Positions 27,608 through 35,961 are shown, numbered from the stretch's first letter. The stretch is 64,000 nucleotides of DNA from Opitutales bacterium (GCA_017935025.1 JAGBIL010000013.1:24163-88162); one strand, 5' to 3'. Numbers and translations are program-made. The notes: generated from the sequence alone by a model not told the origin.

Positions 27608-28459
27608 TTATGTCAAAACTGTCGTGGCGAGCGTATTTATCTCAATATTTACACACGTTCCCGGAAAGGGATTTTCAAGCGATTCCGATTTCGTTTTGCC
27701 GTTTACCCTGCGAACGAACGCTTTTCCGGACACGATGATAAGTTTGCCGTAAGTAGCGTCTATAAAATCGCGAACGATTTTCAAACCGAGCCCGCCCGGA
27801 GCCGCATGCGAATCGGACACCCGTGTCGTATTGCTTTCGCTCATCGCCCAAACGACGGCATCGCTGTCGTCAATTTCCGTATTAAGAAATAGGCGAACGT
27901 TTTCCGGAATACCAATACCACAATCCGAAATCGCAAAATCGACACGTCCGTCGCGCGGGAAAAACTGCCCGCAAGAGGCAACCGATGCATTCGTTTTTGC
28001 GTGAACGGAGCTGTTTTGGAAAATTTCATTTACACTCTCAAAAAAGTTTTCAGGCAGGTTTCCGCAACGCTTTCGAACAAAAAACTCTTTGAATTTTCCC
28101 GTGGAATATTCGGCAAAACCGCGTGTTTCCGTCGGCCGAAATCTTACAAACGGAATCGTTGTCCCATTCACATCCGGCACACGCTGTAATCTAATTATTT
28201 CCGCGAAACCGTTTTTTTGGAATACAGTCATGATATCGTCTCGGATTCCGCCGACGGAAACACTTTTCATTTCGAGGAAAAATCGTGCGATTACGGAATA
28301 AAGCGGCGCGCACATATTTGCGTCAAACCAATGGCATCGGGAAAAATCCAAAATAATTTCTCCACCGAGCTTTTCACTCTTACCGATGGCGTAAAGCTCC
28401 GCAAGCGCAGAAAACCCTCTTAGATCCGTGCAAACTTCCCAGGGAAACAAGTATCGCAT
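27608..28459 (-). CDS. GHKL-type ATPase with N-terminal STAS-like region
   Basis: 284 residues from the ATG at 28459 (MRYLFPWEVCTDLRGF); an ORF extension to 28591 only translates the leader repeat. N-terminal part (EIILDFSRCHWFDANMCAPLYSVIARFFLE) looks like a STAS-type alpha/beta region. C-terminal part has the Bergerat ATP-binding boxes: N-box SVNEIFQNSSVHAK, G1 ISDCGIGIPENV, G2 GGLGLKIVRDFID. No phosphoacceptor His region and no membrane helix, so it resembles soluble anti-sigma kinases more than sensor kinases. First gene of the ATPase-DUF4325-PIN operon. Confidence 0.78.
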   Translation of the reverse strand: MRYLFPWEVCTDLRGFSALAELYAIGKSEKLGGEIILDFSRCHWFDANMCAPLYSVIARFFLEMKSVSVGGIRDDIMTVFQKNGFAEIIRLQRVPDVNGTTIPFVRFRPTETRGFAEYSTGKFKEFFVRKRCGNLPENFFESVNEIFQNSSVHAKTNASVASCGQFFPRDGRVDFAISDCGIGIPENVRLFLNTEIDDSDAVVWAMSESNTTRVSDSHAAPGGLGLKIVRDFIDATYGKLIIVSGKAFVRRVNGKTKSESLENPFPGTCVNIEINTLATTVLT

Positions 28460-28498
28460 GCCCGTGAGAATACTCGTTTTTAACACCTTGAGAAACGC

Positions 28499-28567
28499 AT
28501 TTTTTTTTTCAAAAAAAGGAGGGGGGACATAGCGTGGCGAGTTTTTTCGGCGTTTTGTCGTAAACTG
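28499..28567 (+). repeat. Duplicated 70-bp leader element, copy 1 (upstream of sheath)
   Basis: Nearly identical to 50741-50807, which precedes the capsid gene. Contains a T-run/A-run hairpin, a perfect AAGGAGG at 28516-28522 and the nine-codon leader ORF. It also lies between the divergent ATPase operon and the sheath gene, so a promoter inside it may serve late transcription. Confidence 0.8.
28534..28563 (+). CDS. Nine-residue leader peptide MASFFGVLS (candidate)
   Basis: GTG start, nine codons, TAA. AAGGAGG lies 11 nt before the GTG. The stop is 13 nt before the ATG of the sheath gene, which has no Shine-Dalgarno of its own. The second copy at 50774-50803 reads MASFFGALL with the same length and frame. 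Suggests translation of the sheath by coupling or reinitiation. Confidence 0.5.
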   Translation: MASFFGVLS

Positions 28568-28576
28568 TGCTCCGTC

Positions 28577-29710
28577 ATGAGTTACAACCACGGAGTCAAA
28601 ATTAACGAGGTCGATACGGGCGCACAGGCAGTGCGTACGGTTAATTCCTCAATCATCGGAATCATCGGCACCGCCGCCGACGCAGACGCGGACACGTTCC
28701 CGCTCAATATGCCCGTCATGGTCGCCGGTTCGCGCAGTAAAGCCGCAAAGCTCGGCGAAGCGGGAACGCTCCCGCAGGCGCTCAACCACATCTTCAACCA
28801 ATGCGGCGCACAAGTCGTCGTCATTCGCGTCGAAGATGCGGGAACGGATGCCGCCGACCAAACACAGGCAAACGTTATCAAAGGCGCGGAAGAGCTTTTG
28901 AAAGCCGAAGCCGCCACAGGCTACACGCCGCGCATTCTCATCGCGCCGGGCTTTACCCACGAAAAACCGGTCGCCGACAAACTCGTCGAAATCGCCGAAA
29001 AGCTTAAAGCCGTCGTTTTCGCCGACTGTCCGGATACAACGCAGGAAGATGCGTTCAAATACAAGGAAGATTTCGGCAGCGACCGACTCATGCTCATTTT
29101 CCCGAACGCGATGTATTTTGACGTCAACCAAGCGGGAACGGCAAGCACACCGGCTTCCCCGCTTGCCGCCGGCTTGCAGGTCAAAGTCGATTCCGAAAAA
29201 GGCTTTTGGTGGACGCTCTCCAATCAAACCCTTTCCGGCATCACGGGAACAACGACGCTCATTGATTTCCGCAACGGCGACTCGACCTGCGCGGCAAACA
29301 TGCTTAACGAAAAGCAAATCTCGACGATTATCCGCCGCGACGGTTTCCGTTTTTGGGGTTCGCGCACCTGCGCAAGCGGCTCGACGTTCGCATTCCTGCC
29401 CGTGCGCCGCACAAGCGACATGATCAATCTCTCCATTCAGGACGCATGCCTTGAATTTGTGGACCGCCCGATTTGCAAAGCGACGCTCGATGCCGTTGTC
29501 GATACCGTCAACGCCTACCTGCGCACGCTCGTTTCACAAGGCGCAATCCTCGGCGGCGAATGCTGGGTGGACGAAAACGACAACCCCGCAAGCAAACTCC
29601 AACAGGGCAAAGTCCGTTTTGCCTACAAATTCACGCCACCCGCTCCGATGGAAGACGTACAGTTCGATTCCGCAACTGTCACGGACTACTACGACGCCGT
29701 TTTTAACTAA
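28577..29710 (+). CDS. Contractile tail sheath protein (P2 FI-like)
   Basis: Forms the outer contractile layer of the tail. N-terminus SYNHGVKINEVDTGAQAVRTVNSSIIGIIGTAADADADTFPLN is the typical sheath start (GVxxxEV...V.S.VIGivGTA). Later features: LIAPGFTHEKPVADKLVEIAEKLKAVVFAD, GFRFWGSRTCAS (the conserved FWGNRT-like segment) and FVDRPICKATLDAVVDTVNAYLRTL near the C-terminus. 377 residues, as in P2. First gene of the tail transcript, behind the leader-peptide element. Confidence 0.95.
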   Translation: MSYNHGVKINEVDTGAQAVRTVNSSIIGIIGTAADADADTFPLNMPVMVAGSRSKAAKLGEAGTLPQALNHIFNQCGAQVVVIRVEDAGTDAADQTQANVIKGAEELLKAEAATGYTPRILIAPGFTHEKPVADKLVEIAEKLKAVVFADCPDTTQEDAFKYKEDFGSDRLMLIFPNAMYFDVNQAGTASTPASPLAAGLQVKVDSEKGFWWTLSNQTLSGITGTTTLIDFRNGDSTCAANMLNEKQISTIIRRDGFRFWGSRTCASGSTFAFLPVRRTSDMINLSIQDACLEFVDRPICKATLDAVVDTVNAYLRTLVSQGAILGGECWVDENDNPASKLQQGKVRFAYKFTPPAPMEDVQFDSATVTDYYDAVFN

Positions 29711-29723
29711 GAGAGAGAAAAAA

Positions 29724-29756
29724 GATTAAAGGTTAAAGATTAGAGATTAAAGAAAG
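29724..29756. repeat. Tandem degenerate 7-nt repeats (GATTAAA type)
   Basis: Four adjacent units, GATTAAA, GGTTAAA, GATTAGA, GATTAAA, followed by GAAAG, between sheath and tube genes. The GAAAG may double as a weak Shine-Dalgarno for the tube gene. Confidence 0.75.
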
Positions 29757-29764
29757 ACACAACT

Positions 29765-30316
29765 ATGGCAGCTGCAGAAGACATTTTACGCAATTTCAAT
29801 CTGTTCATCGACGGCATCGGTTACGCCGGAAACGTCGAAAGTTTTTCCCCGCCGAATCTGACCTTGGCGACGGAAGAATTTAAGGCGGCGGGCATGATTG
29901 CCCCGCTCGAAGTCGAAACCGGCATGCTCGAAAAACTCGAAGCGAGTTTCGTCCTCACGAAAATCGCGCCGGAAGTCGAAGCCCGCGTCGGAAATTGGCT
30001 TAAGCCGATTTCGCTGACGGCACGCGGCGCGTTGCAAGATTTCGACGGGAACGTCAAAGAATGCGTCGTAAAGCTCACCGGCAAAATCAAAAGCATCGAA
30101 GCCGGCGAATGGAAGCCGGGCGAAGCCGCCAAACCGAAATTCACGATGAGCGTGTATTACTACCACAAAACGATTGCCGGCGTTCCCGTGCATATCGTGG
30201 ACGTGAAAAACATGGTCGCCGTCATCGGCGGCAAAGACATCTTCGCGGACGTTCGCAAAGCGTGCGGCATCGAAACGAGCGCGGCATCCATCGGAGCCAA
30301 CATCGTAGGAATCTAA
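29765..30316 (+). CDS. Major tail tube protein (P2 FII-like)
   Basis: Builds the inner tube around which the sheath contracts. Shows ILRNFNLFIDGIGYAGNVESFSPPNLTLATEEFKAAGM, LEKLEASFVLTKI, LTARGALQD and a C-terminal YYYHKTIAGVPVHIVDVKNMVAVIGGKDIFADVRKACGI, the P2 FII layout. 183 residues, normal length. It follows the sheath as in P2-type tails. Confidence 0.93.
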   Translation: MAAAEDILRNFNLFIDGIGYAGNVESFSPPNLTLATEEFKAAGMIAPLEVETGMLEKLEASFVLTKIAPEVEARVGNWLKPISLTARGALQDFDGNVKECVVKLTGKIKSIEAGEWKPGEAAKPKFTMSVYYYHKTIAGVPVHIVDVKNMVAVIGGKDIFADVRKACGIETSAASIGANIVGI

Positions 30317-30318
30317 AT

Positions 30319-30480
30319 TAATGAATAATGAATAGTGAATAGCGAATAGTTCATTACTTAAAAGAATTAGAAATGAGGAATTAGGAATGAGAAAGATTAC
30401 CTAATTTCTAACTTCTAATTCCTAATTAAAGCCGAAGGATTTCGCACTGCGTTATTCATTATTCACTATTCATTTTTCAC
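30319..30480. repeat. Composite stem-loop of 7-nt repeats
   Basis: GAATAAT/GAATAGT units on the left, AATTAGG/AATGAGG units and their inverse in the middle (TTCTAAC, TTCTAAT), and TTATTCA/CTATTCA units on the right. The outer and inner arms are inverted with respect to each other, so the 160 bp can fold into a long imperfect hairpin between the tube gene and gpE. Confidence 0.75.
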
Positions 30481-30508
30481 TAAAAAAAGCTCTCCACTTT
30501 CACAAACT

Positions 30509-30793
30509 ATGCAAATCATCACCCTAAAAAATCCGTTCAAAAGCCCGGACACGGGCGCACAAATTACGCAGGTTTCCCTGCGGGAACCGAAAGCAGGCGA
30601 CCTTTTCGCCGTTACGAAAATGCGCGACGCCTCGCAGGAAGAACGCTCGCTCGAGCTCGTTCGCCGTTGCATCACGGATCTGTCCCCGCGCGAAGTCGAA
30701 GAAATCGCTTTGCCGGACTTTCTTGAAATTGCCGGAAAAGTCAATGCCGCCGCGCCGGGTTTTCGGCAACCGAGCTCCGCAGAGGCTACCTAA
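30509..30793 (+). CDS. Tail assembly chaperone gpE (zero-frame product)
   Basis: P2 gpE-like protein, 94 residues: NPFKSPDTGAQITQVSLREPKAGDLFAV and SLELVRRCITDLSPREVEEIALPDFLEIAGKVNAA. In tailed phages this gene and its frameshift extension coat the tape measure before tube assembly. A slippery heptamer near its 3' end shifts a fraction of ribosomes into the -1 frame. Confidence 0.85.
   Translation: MQIITLKNPFKSPDTGAQITQVSLREPKAGDLFAVTKMRDASQEERSLELVRRCITDLSPREVEEIALPDFLEIAGKVNAAAPGFRQPSSAEAT
30757..30763 (+). promoter_or_regulatory. -1 ribosomal frameshift site GGGTTTT
   Basis: The zero frame reads ccG GGT TTT cgg, so this is a proper X XXY YYZ slippery heptamer. Slipping back one base continues as SATELRRGYLILADATG, matching a gpE' extension. 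P2-like phages use the same strategy, with a different heptamer. Confidence 0.8.
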
Positions 30794-30900
30794 TCCTCGC
30801 GGACGCTACCGGCTGGCAACCGAGCGAGATTTCCGATTTGGACGTTTCCGATTTCGTCAACTACCTGCTCTTAATCAAAGAGGCTCGGGAACGTAATTAG
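30763..30900 (+). CDS. gpE' extension reached by -1 frameshift
   Basis: Reading from the slippery site in the -1 frame gives 45 sense codons to a TAG at 30898-30900, including RGYLILADATGWQPSEISDLDVSDF and VNYLLLIKEARERN. The WxPSEIxDLxVxDxxxxL pattern is what the E' part of P2-type chaperones looks like. It has no start codon of its own and is expected only as a gpE-E' fusion. The 3' end abuts the minus-strand membrane gene. Confidence 0.78.
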   Translation, partial: SATELRRGYLILADATGWQPSEISDLDVSDFVNYLLLIKEARERN

Positions 30901-31442
30901 GAAAACAACCAAATGATCCCTGCAATTTTGGCAATAGTAAGAAGTTCGTCGATACTTTTGTTTCTGACGATGATTTCCTGCGGCGGCGATTTTTTTTCGA
31001 GCACATCGAACGAATCGTCGGTGAGTTCTTCGTCAATTTCCGAAACGGAAGCGCACGCAGAATCCGAAACATCAATCTCGTTCGGCTTTTTGTCGCACTC
31101 GTCAACAGTCTCCGGCTGTTTTTCCGAAAAGTCGGAAACGGCTTCTTTTTTCGAATCAGAAGGAATGCCGAAACGTATTTCATCCGGATATTTCAAAAAG
31201 AGAAACATCACTTTCACGCCGTACCACACAGTTACGAGCAAGAAAAAGCACGCAACAATCATGGACAACGCGAGCCCGTCTTCCGAATCAACGGCATCAA
31301 AGGCACACGCGCACGCAATTGCCGGAAAGATTAGAAAAAACGAAATAAAGCCGCGCAAGGATGCCTTGGCGAACCGGGTAAACAGTTCGGTCGCATGCTC
31401 CTTTCGTGTTTTCGCAATGTCATCCATGAGCGAAATTCTCAT
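30897..31442 (-). CDS. Small two-helix membrane protein, prophage cargo
   Basis: About 181 residues from ATG 31442 (another ATG lies at 31427). Two membrane helices (LRGFISFFLIFPAIACACAF and LALSMIVACFFLLVTVWYGVKVMFLFL) are followed by a long acidic tail (EKQPETVDECDKKPNEIDVSDSA...) and a short hydrophobic end. It is inverted inside the tail operon between gpE and the tape measure, and has no GCGGGAACG motif: the marks of a moron. Such membrane proteins often alter superinfection, but no homologue is recognised. The overlapping plus-strand ORF is Ser-rich and looks like a shadow. Confidence 0.6.
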   Translation of the reverse strand: MRISLMDDIAKTRKEHATELFTRFAKASLRGFISFFLIFPAIACACAFDAVDSEDGLALSMIVACFFLLVTVWYGVKVMFLFLKYPDEIRFGIPSDSKKEAVSDFSEKQPETVDECDKKPNEIDVSDSACASVSEIDEELTDDSFDVLEKKSPPQEIIVRNKSIDELLTIAKIAGIIWLFS

Positions 31443-31475
31443 GTGTAAATAAATTTTTTTCAAGGAATTTTGATT

Positions 31476-33236
31476 ATGTCAGGAACAAACATTGCCGCCT
31501 CGCTAACCATTGGTGCCGTCTTGGGTGCCGGTTGGGTAAAAACGTTTTCATCTGCCAAAAGCCAAATCTTCAATTTCGGCACATTGTTCAACGCGATTAA
31601 CGCCCGAATCAAAAAGACAACGGACGCAACCTCTTTACAAGTTTTAAAAAAGCAGAAAGAAAGCATCAACAATTTAAAGACGTCCTTGGACAAAGTCAGC
31701 GCAGCCGCCTCCGGATTTGGAAGTATTCTCAAAAATGCATTTTTCGCCGCAAGCGGATACATCGGAGGACTCAGCGCCGCAACAGGTATTGTTTCCGATT
31801 GGGGCGACACGATGGCAAAGACAGCCCAGCGCCTCGGAATGTTTGATGCGGAAGGCACGGAAAATGTCGAAATGCTTCAGCGTATGCAATGGGCGGCATT
31901 GCAGGCAAACATCGAAAACGAGCAGTTTGTTAAATATCTCGACGATATGACACGCCGGATCGGGCAAGCCGCCGCAGGCATGGGCGAGTCCGGAAAAGCA
32001 CTCGAACAGCTCGGACTTTCCGCCAAGGCGCTTTCCGGAATGGGGGCGGACAAGCAATTTGAAACCATTGTTACCGCTTTCGGAAAAATCGAAAACGCGA
32101 CCGAACGTGTGCGTCTTGCCGGCATGATTTGGGGCGAAGAAGCCGCACGAAAAATGCCGAATCTCATTGCACGCGGCATGACGCAGATTCGCGCAGATAT
32201 GGACAATGCGACGAACTACATCGTTACCGGGAACAAGCGGATTGTAGAAAATGCCGGAGCGTGGGATACGGCTATGAAAAAACTACGCTCCGTCGCTCAA
32301 TCCGCATGGCGTGACGGAATGCTGAATTTTATGCCGCTAATCACCAATGCAATGGAATCTTTATCTGCCAAAATAGCAGAAAACAGAGACCGAATCGCAA
32401 AACTATTCGAGGCGTTTAAGACAATCGGCGATGTCGCCGTTCCCGCGATTGTAAGTGTGATTGAAACACTCGGAGAGTTTGCCGTAATTCTCGGAAATAA
32501 CGAATGGCTGGTTATCGGTTTGGGCGGGGCTCTCGCGACAGTCGGCGGAATTTTGACGGTATGGAAAGCCTCTTTAATCGCGTACACGACATACGCAAAC
32601 GCGGCAAAAATTGCAACCGGACTGTGGACTGCCAAACAGTGGCTGTTGAATGTCGCAATGAATGCGAATCCGATCGGAGTTGTCGTTGCGGCGATTGTCG
32701 CGGCGGTTGCCGCCATTGCCGGGCTTGCCTATCTCATTTACGACAATTGGAAGCCGATTTCGGAATTTTTTTCCGGACTTTGGGACAGCATCACACGCGG
32801 TTGCTCGTCGGCGTGGGAATGGATGAGCGGAATTTTCGAAAAAATGAAGAATGGATTTTTCGGAATTTGCGAGTCGCTGAAGAACGCATTTTCAAAAGCA
32901 TGGAGCTGGGTGAAAAGTGCGTTTTTCGCAGCATTAGAGGCGAGCCCCGTTTACAGGTTCATCATGTGGACCGAGAATAAATTTTTTGACGGAGATATTT
33001 CCGACGTTCCCGTTCCCGCGTCTGCAAGCGCCCCGATTTCGGGAACAGAACTCGAGTCCATGACCCGCGACGCCGTTTCCAACACCAACAGCGTGCGAAC
33101 GGACGCACGCACCTTCAACACTAACGCGAACATTTCCATCGTTCAACAACCGGGCGAAGATTCCGACGCACTCGCACAACGCGTTTCCGCACGCCTTGCC
33201 GACAGCTACGGGAACTTTGCCGCCGCAACCATTTAG
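31476..33236 (+). CDS. Tail tape measure protein
   Basis: Sets tail length and threads the tube. N-terminal helical part resembles P2 gpT-like proteins: LQVLKKQKESINNLKTSLDKVSAAASGFGSILK, then WGDTMAKTAQRLGMFDAEG and EQFVKYLDDMTRRIGQAAAG. A hydrophobic block (about 345-430: WLVIGLGGALATVGGILTVWKASLIAY, VVVAAIVAAVAAIAGLAYLIYDNW) is the usual membrane-active segment. The C-terminus ends with the NANISIVQQPGEDSDALAQRVSARL beta-alpha motif. At 587 residues it implies a short tail. Start at ATG 31476 with AAGGAA upstream. Confidence 0.9.
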   Translation: MSGTNIAASLTIGAVLGAGWVKTFSSAKSQIFNFGTLFNAINARIKKTTDATSLQVLKKQKESINNLKTSLDKVSAAASGFGSILKNAFFAASGYIGGLSAATGIVSDWGDTMAKTAQRLGMFDAEGTENVEMLQRMQWAALQANIENEQFVKYLDDMTRRIGQAAAGMGESGKALEQLGLSAKALSGMGADKQFETIVTAFGKIENATERVRLAGMIWGEEAARKMPNLIARGMTQIRADMDNATNYIVTGNKRIVENAGAWDTAMKKLRSVAQSAWRDGMLNFMPLITNAMESLSAKIAENRDRIAKLFEAFKTIGDVAVPAIVSVIETLGEFAVILGNNEWLVIGLGGALATVGGILTVWKASLIAYTTYANAAKIATGLWTAKQWLLNVAMNANPIGVVVAAIVAAVAAIAGLAYLIYDNWKPISEFFSGLWDSITRGCSSAWEWMSGIFEKMKNGFFGICESLKNAFSKAWSWVKSAFFAALEASPVYRFIMWTENKFFDGDISDVPVPASASAPISGTELESMTRDAVSNTNSVRTDARTFNTNANISIVQQPGEDSDALAQRVSARLADSYGNFAAATI

Positions 33237-33240
33237 GAAA

Positions 33241-33372
33241 AAAAGATTAAAGATTAGAGATTAAAGAAAGGTAATGGATGACTGCTTAGAGCTTAGAGGT
33301 ATCACCAAGGCTTTTGCCGAAGGCAAAAGCACGGAATGAATTATTCACTATTCATTACTAATTATTCATTTG
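33241..33372. repeat. Composite 7-nt repeats with GCAAAAGC hairpin
   Basis: GATTAAA/GATTAGA units, then a GCTTAGA pair, the hairpin GCTTTTGCcgaaGGCAAAAGC, and right-arm TTATTCA / CTATTCA units. Same layout as 15173-15276 and 61327-61434. Confidence 0.7.
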
Positions 33373-33380
33373 AAAACGCC

Positions 33381-33659
33381 ATGCCACAAGAACCCAACAT
33401 CTACGAACTCAACGCCAACGTAAAAAACCTCGTCAAAAAAATTGACGAGCTCTCCGACGCCGCCGAAAAACGCGGCGCAATTCAGACGGACATCCTTACG
33501 AAGATTGCCGAGCAGAAAAAAGTTTCGGACTACATCTTTTTCCGTCTTTCCGCCCTGGAGGAAACGAGCAAGAAAACATCCGCGTTCATGCTCAAATGCA
33601 CGGGCGCCCTTGCCGTGCTGACGCCGCTCGCCGGCTACATTTTGAGCAAACTTTTTTAA
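33381..33659 (+). CDS. Small coiled-coil protein with C-terminal membrane helix
   Basis: 92 residues. NIYELNANVKNLVKKIDELSDAAEKRGAIQ and the following stretch are amphipathic/coiled-coil; the last 24 residues (FMLKCTGALAVLTPLAGYILSKLF) form a membrane helix. Start is MPQEPNIYEL at 33381; the ORF upstream just translates repeat. This layout occurs in phage lysis accessory proteins and XhlA-type holin partners, which have an amphipathic N-terminus and one C-terminal helix. Proposed as a lysis candidate, weakly. Confidence 0.55.
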   Translation: MPQEPNIYELNANVKNLVKKIDELSDAAEKRGAIQTDILTKIAEQKKVSDYIFFRLSALEETSKKTSAFMLKCTGALAVLTPLAGYILSKLF

Positions 33660-33675
33660 CAGGAAAGGAGAAGTC

Positions 33676-34242
33676 ATGCGCAAAACAACCAAAAGTATGG
33701 AATACATCCGCACCGATTCGACGTTCCCGCAACGCGTCATCGGCGGAGAAACCATTGAATGCGCAATTGCGTGCACAGGCGATTGCGCCGCGAGTTGCGA
33801 AGCGGTTTTTCGCGCCGTCGGCATGACGGACGTGCTCGCTCGAGTTCCCGCCGTGCGCACCGAAAACGCGTGGAAATTCGCCGTTTCGACAAGCGGCTGG
33901 GCTCCCGCAAACAACCTCGTTTTTTGGGAAATCTGGGAACGCCTTTCCGGCGGTTACATGACATTGCGGGAACGCGGCAGCTTTACGCTTACGCTGAGCG
34001 CGGGAACGGCAGGCGCGGCGTTTGATCCGCGTAGCGTTGCGGAAAAAACCGTCGCGATGCTCGAAAAAGCGCTTTCCGGATCAGCAGATCCGACGGTGAA
34101 AAGCTACCAAATCAACAATCGGCGCATCGACCGCTATTCCGCAACGGAATTGCTCGACTTGCTTCAATACTGGCGCAAACGCGTTGCCACCGAAAAAGCG
34201 GCGGAGCGCGGAGCCCCGCAAGACGTGAAGTTCTTTTTGTAA
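33676..34242 (+). CDS. Phage protein with gpW-like (head-tail joining) C-terminus
   Basis: 188 residues. The last 60, ALSGSADPTVKSYQINNRRIDRYSATELLDLLQYWRKRVATEK, resemble the helix-hairpin-helix of lambda gpW-type head-tail joining proteins. The N-terminal 110 residues are beta-rich (TFPQRVIGGETIECAIACTGDC, GSFTLTLSAGTAG). Position directly before the portal gene agrees with a head-completion role. AGGAAAGGAG is a strong Shine-Dalgarno 7 nt before the ATG. Confidence 0.6.
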   Translation: MRKTTKSMEYIRTDSTFPQRVIGGETIECAIACTGDCAASCEAVFRAVGMTDVLARVPAVRTENAWKFAVSTSGWAPANNLVFWEIWERLSGGYMTLRERGSFTLTLSAGTAGAAFDPRSVAEKTVAMLEKALSGSADPTVKSYQINNRRIDRYSATELLDLLQYWRKRVATEKAAERGAPQDVKFFL

Positions 34243-34243
34243 A

Positions 34244-34360
34244 CAGATTAAAGGTTAAAGATTAAAGATTAGAGCTTAAAGATTAAAGAAGAGGAAAGCT
34301 ATCAGTTATCAGTTTTACACTCCCTTTAAGCTTTAAGCACTAAGCTCTCAACTTTTTTAA
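34244..34360. repeat. 7-nt repeats (GATTAAA, GCTTAAA, TATCAGT types)
   Basis: Units GATTAAA, GGTTAAA, GATTAGA, GCTTAAA on the left and the inverse type TTTAAGC, TTTAAGC, ACTAAGC on the right, with TATCAGT pairs between. Can fold as a stem-loop before the portal gene. Confidence 0.7.
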
Positions 34361-34367
34361 AGCCGCT

Positions 34368-35903
34368 ATGAATTTTTTCCAAAACATAAAATCCGTATTC
34401 AACCGCGGGAACGATTCCCCGAAAAAGAGACGTTCCCGCGGGCAAAAATTTCACGCCCCGAAACGCGGCGCCCCGGTTCTCGCACGCGGATATTTCGCGG
34501 CGGCGGACAACGGGCGATTTTCCAAAACGTGGAGCGCTTCGCACCTGCCGATTGACCGCGCAATTACGCAGGATTGGGAAACGATTTCCGCACGCGCGCA
34601 GGAAGCCGTTTTGAACAATGCGCACGCCGCGAGCTTCGCCAAAATGGCACGCGACAACATCGCCGGTCCGAACGGCTTCATTCTGCAACCGCAAATCACG
34701 GACGAAAACGGCAAGCCGGACAAAGCCGCCAACACGGCAATTTTCGACGCATGGGAAAAATGGTGCTCCCCGCAAAACGCCTCCGTAAGCGGCCGCGATT
34801 CTTTTGCCGAACTTTGCGCGCTCGCCGTTTCTTCGTGGACGGTTTACGGCGAAGCCGTATTCCTGATTCGCCGGGGCGCAAATGCGTCCCCGTGGGGCTT
34901 TGCAATTCAAAGTATTGACCCGCGCCGCATTTGGATCGGGCTAAATACGGAGTTGCGCGACGGAAGATTTATCAAAAACGGAATCGAGTTCGACGAGCTC
35001 GGTCGCCCCGTCGCCTATCACTTCCGCAAACCGCTCTCTCAGGTTGAAAGCGGGACATTCACGTTTTCGGATTTTGACCGTGTTCCCGCCGCAGACGTAG
35101 TCCACGTTTTCCGCCGGGATTTGCCCGGACAGGTTCGCGGCATCTCGCCGCTTTCGACCGTGCTTTCGGACATTCACCACGCGGACAATCTTGACCGCTC
35201 TATGCTCATCCGCGCCAACGTTGCAAGCAACACGCTCGGTTTCGTATCCAATGCCGACGCCAATCCGGAATCCGCGTTTACCGAGCGGGACAGCGAGGCG
35301 GGAATGCTCATCGACCTCGGGAACAAAGAGTTCATGCAAAGCGGAATCGATTATCCGGATTCCTCTTACGATGTTTTTCAAAAAGCAATCTTGCGCCGTA
35401 TCGCAAGCGGCTTAGGCGTAAGCTACAACAATTTGGCAAGCGATTTGACCGCCGTAAACTTTTCCTCGATTCGACAGGGACTTCTCAACGAACGCGCGGC
35501 GTGGGAAGGCTTGCAAATGACGTTTATTTCGCAATTCGCCGTACCCGTTTTCCGTGCATGGCTGGAATGGTCTCTCCTATCGGGAAAAATTCTTTCCGCG
35601 AACGGGAACGCATTGCCGGCGGCGAAGCTCGAAAAGTTTTCGTCGGTAAAATTCGTCGGTCGCCGCTGGACGTGGATTGACCCGGTTTCGGATATGACGG
35701 CGGCAGAAAAAGCCCTGGCGATGAAAATCAAATCGCGCTCGAAAATCATTCGCGAGCTCGGCGGAGATCCGTGGACGGAATGGTCCGAAATTTCCGAAGA
35801 AAACGCGGAAATGGAAGCGCTCGGCTTGGACGCTCAATTCGTTCCCGCAGGAGCAACGAATGTCAACACTCCCGCGAAGGCGGAAGAAAAGGCGGAGGGT
35901 TAA
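34368..35903 (+). CDS. Portal protein (lambda gpB family)
   Basis: Dodecameric channel at the head vertex. Lambda-family marks: RGYFAAADNGRFSKTWSASHLPIDRAITQDWETISARAQEAVLNNAHAASFAKMARDNIAGPNGF, WTVYGEAVFLIRRG, IQSIDPRRI, VVHVFRRDLPGQVRGISPLSTVLSDIHHADNLDRS, and GVSYNNLASDLTAVNFSSIRQGLLNERAAWE. C-terminal Pro/Glu tail. 511 residues is typical. It is separated from terminase by about 7.7 kb of tail genes, unlike the lambda or P2 order. Confidence 0.95.
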   Translation: MNFFQNIKSVFNRGNDSPKKRRSRGQKFHAPKRGAPVLARGYFAAADNGRFSKTWSASHLPIDRAITQDWETISARAQEAVLNNAHAASFAKMARDNIAGPNGFILQPQITDENGKPDKAANTAIFDAWEKWCSPQNASVSGRDSFAELCALAVSSWTVYGEAVFLIRRGANASPWGFAIQSIDPRRIWIGLNTELRDGRFIKNGIEFDELGRPVAYHFRKPLSQVESGTFTFSDFDRVPAADVVHVFRRDLPGQVRGISPLSTVLSDIHHADNLDRSMLIRANVASNTLGFVSNADANPESAFTERDSEAGMLIDLGNKEFMQSGIDYPDSSYDVFQKAILRRIASGLGVSYNNLASDLTAVNFSSIRQGLLNERAAWEGLQMTFISQFAVPVFRAWLEWSLLSGKILSANGNALPAAKLEKFSSVKFVGRRWTWIDPVSDMTAAEKALAMKIKSRSKIIRELGGDPWTEWSEISEENAEMEALGLDAQFVPAGATNVNTPAKAEEKAEG

Positions 35904-35961
35904 ATCTTAAAACGATGAATGCGTTGTTCGGCGATTCTGTAAACGCTAGAGAAACTGCCCA

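Noticed and set aside
30913..31452. Plus-strand Ser-rich frame opposite the two-TM gene
   Set aside because: Composition is shadow-like; the minus frame gives coherent membrane helices and an acidic tail.
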